In this document: positions 33,133 through 34,400 of the stretch, piece after piece
How positions within the stretch are numbered: the stretch's first letter is position 1
Layout: each line of letters begins with the position of its first letter
DNA from: an uncultured Flavihumibacter sp.
GTDB lineage: Bacteria; Bacteroidota; Bacteroidia; Chitinophagales; Chitinophagaceae
DNA: 34,400 nucleotides
Reading direction: 5' to 3'
Assembly (NCBI GenBank): GCA_902168225.1
Contig: CABHOW010000090.1
Span: 1-34,400 of the forward strand
Made by a program: the position numbers and the translations under genes
Notes under the pieces: generated by a model
What the model saw: the letters and a program-made list of their open reading frames with translations, nothing else
Told to the model about the DNA's origin: nothing
Database searches by the model: none

Positions 33133-33166
33133 CAAAAATAGGTGAATTCATTTTAAAACAGCCAAA
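33133..33166 (-). promoter_or_regulatory. Promoter of sucD
   Basis: On the minus strand, TTTG (33163-33166) and TATTTTTG (33133-33140) are 22 nt apart, close to the consensus spacing, about 25 bp upstream of the start codon. Confidence 0.6.
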
Positions 33167-33191
33167 ATGCCACGCTTTTAGAATGGCATTT
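33165..33191. repeat. 8-bp inverted repeat AAATGCCA / TGGCATTT between sucD and lemA
   Basis: AAATGCCA (33165-33172) and TGGCATTT (33184-33191) are separated by 11 bp. The left arm overlaps the putative sucD -33 element, so it could be an operator; it is also a modest hairpin. Confidence 0.5.
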
Positions 33192-33254
33192 GTTTTGTAA
33201 TATTTGAGAATATAAACATACAAACAGTTATATTACACTAAATTTCAAAACATC

Positions 33255-33845
33255 ATGAGTACAAAAAACATTACCCTTATAGTAATTGCAGCCCTAATTC
33301 TATTAGTAGGTGGTTGCGGTTGTAACGGTTATAATAGTTTAGTTAAGCTAGACGAAGGGGTAAGTAAAGCATGGAATAATGTGCAAAGCGATTATCAACG
33401 CCGTGCCGATCTTATTCCTAATCTGGTTAATACAGTAAAAGGGGAAGCTAATTTTGAGCAAACCACATTAGAGAATGTGATCAAAGCAAGGGCTAGTGCC
33501 ACCCAAATTAAAGTAGATGCGAAAGATCTTACACCTGAGAAATTGCAGCAATTCCAAGCTTCTCAAGGTCAATTATCACAGGCATTAGGAAGATTATTAG
33601 TAGTATCCGAGAATTATCCTAACCTACGGGCTAATGAAGCTTTCAGAGGGTTGCAAGCACAATTAGAAGGTACAGAGAATAGAATTAAGGTATCTAGAAA
33701 CGACTTTAATAGTGCCGTTGCAGATTATAATATTAAAGCACGTTCTTTCCCTATGAATATTTTGGCAGGTATCACCGGTTTTAAAACAAAAGAAGGTTTT
33801 AAAGCTGATGCAGGATCTGAGAAGGCACCCCAAGTGAAATTCTAA
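33255..33845 (+). CDS. lemA: LemA family protein
   Basis: 196 residues. The N-terminal hydrophobic stretch ends in LLVGGCGC with a possible lipobox Cys21, so it is either a lipoprotein or a signal-anchored protein. The LemA domain follows with its conserved helices: YNSLVKLDEGVSKAWNNVQSDYQRRADLIPNLVNTVKGEANFE, LGRLLVVSENYPNLRANEAFRGLQAQLEGTENRI, VSRNDFNSAVADYNIKARSFP. LemA proteins are helical-bundle envelope proteins of unclear function, often encoded with TPM-domain proteins, as here. It is first gene of a three-gene plus-strand operon, with 9 bp to the next gene. Confidence 0.95.
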   Translation: MSTKNITLIVIAALILLVGGCGCNGYNSLVKLDEGVSKAWNNVQSDYQRRADLIPNLVNTVKGEANFEQTTLENVIKARASATQIKVDAKDLTPEKLQQFQASQGQLSQALGRLLVVSENYPNLRANEAFRGLQAQLEGTENRIKVSRNDFNSAVADYNIKARSFPMNILAGITGFKTKEGFKADAGSEKAPQVKF

Positions 33846-33854
33846 AATCATTGC

Positions 33855-34316
33855 ATGCTCGGAATCTTTTCCAAGAAAAAATTTAACTATTTCTCTGCTG
33901 AACAGCAAGCGGCTATTGTTGCAGCTATTAAAGAGGCAGAACATCGTACCAGCGGTGAAATCAGGATTTATGTAGAAGGCAGATGCTATCTTATAAATCC
34001 TGTTCACCGGGCGATGGAGATATTTGCTGAGTTGCATATGGATAAAACCGCAGAACGAAATGCAGTGCTGTTATATATTGCTATGAAAGATCGTCAGCTC
34101 GCTATATATGGGGATGCCGGTATTCATGATAAAGTTGGAACAGCATTTTGGAATGATCAGGTTAAAGCTATATTGGCACATTTTAATAAGCAAAATTATG
34201 TGCAGGGTATCGTTAAAATAATAAATGATATTGGCGAAGCGCTGGTTAACCATTTCCCCTATAATGCCAATACTGATAAAAATGAACTACCCGATGATAT
34301 CGTCTTCGGTAAATAA
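33855..34316 (+). CDS. TPM domain protein without signal peptide
   Basis: 153 residues. It matches the TPM (TLP18.3/Psb32/MOLO-1) fold: YFSAEQQAAIVAAIKEAEHRTSGEIRIYVEGRC, RAMEIFAELHMDKTAERNAVLLYIAMKDRQLAIYGDAGIH, WNDQVKAILAHFNKQNYVQGIVKIINDIGEAL. It has no signal peptide and no C-terminal membrane tail, so it is likely cytoplasmic or at the inner face of the membrane, unlike the next gene product. In Bacteroidota a short TPM protein commonly sits between lemA and a longer secreted TPM protein. The biochemical role is not settled; some homologues have acid phosphatase activity. Confidence 0.88.
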   Translation: MLGIFSKKKFNYFSAEQQAAIVAAIKEAEHRTSGEIRIYVEGRCYLINPVHRAMEIFAELHMDKTAERNAVLLYIAMKDRQLAIYGDAGIHDKVGTAFWNDQVKAILAHFNKQNYVQGIVKIINDIGEALVNHFPYNANTDKNELPDDIVFGK

Positions 34317-34317
34317 G

Positions 34318-34400
34318 ATGAAGCAATATTTATTATCTATATTATTTGTATTGGTTGCTTTTGCAGGCTATGCACAAAATGTATTGCCCAAGCCCAACCC
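34318..34400 (+). CDS. Secreted protein, probably TPM family, truncated by window end
   Basis: The ATG comes one base after the previous stop. Only 27 codons are visible: MKQYLLSILFVLVAFAGYAQ, a signal peptide with likely cleavage after YAQ, followed by NVLPKPNP, a proline-rich mature start typical of secreted TPM proteins that begin with a Pro motif before the domain. The assignment to TPM rests mainly on the lemA-TPM-TPM gene order. Confidence 0.65.
   Translation, partial: MKQYLLSILFVLVAFAGYAQNVLPKPN

Overview
The window looks like the end of a draft contig from a member of the Bacteroidota, most likely the Chitinophagaceae or a close relative (genus not resolvable). Supporting signs are the AT-rich sequence, the sigma-ABfr type promoters (TTTG, about 20 nt, TAnnTTTG), the weak Shine-Dalgarno signals, and families such as DUF5777, DUF3127, tRNA_anti-like OB folds and a giant alpha-2-macroglobulin. 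Bases 1-68 are not genomic: they are an Illumina/Nextera i7 adapter left on the contig end.

Layout. 69-4864 (+) is one tight operon: a 5'-truncated ECF sigma factor, an anti-sigma-like protein that carries a membrane helix and a C-terminal outer-membrane barrel, two c-type cytochrome lipoproteins, an OB-fold protein, a YceI-like protein and a DUF5777 barrel. I read it as an envelope-sensing regulator attached to a periplasmic redox/outer-membrane module. 5230-7539 (-) is a NatA/NatB-like ABC exporter. 7645-12401 holds a secreted zinc phospholipase/nuclease-like protein, a COG2509 FAD dehydrogenase, a DUF3127 protein, and a 5'-nucleotidase split into two overlapping genes in swapped order. 12472-14366 holds dnaA with a perfect DnaA box upstream, then tRNA-Ser(GCU) and tRNA-Pro(UGG), with clear terminators and a promoter. 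14444-17244 (+) holds an AlkB-like dioxygenase, an M28 peptidase and a PAP2 phosphatase. 17300-20030 (-) is a methionine-branch operon (a MetB-like enzyme and homoserine dehydrogenase) behind a SAM-I riboswitch with its own promoter and terminator. 20161-23534 (+) holds uvrA and an unknown protein. 23554-32151 (-) holds a possible 18-residue membrane peptide, a four-helix membrane protein, a DAO-type oxidoreductase, a frameshifted four-helix-bundle (23S IVP-type) gene, and a 2063-residue alpha-2-macroglobulin with an intact thioester motif. 32235-33107 (-) is sucD. 33255-34400 (+) is a lemA-TPM-TPM operon cut by the window end.

The most unusual feature is not a gene. Eight intergenic spots carry short tandem arrays with a strict 7-bp period. 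The heptamer consensus differs between loci (for example TAGTGNN, AGANNAT, HTAAYTC, ATAGGKT, GACYAWT), yet the period is always seven. Several arrays run into genes and supply their stop or start codons (dnaA, the DUF3127 gene, hom, the macroglobulin gene, the DAO gene). Two arrays of one family lie in opposite orientation around the broken four-helix-bundle gene. These arrays and the sigma/dual-membrane anti-sigma/cytochrome operon are the best candidates for under-described biology here.
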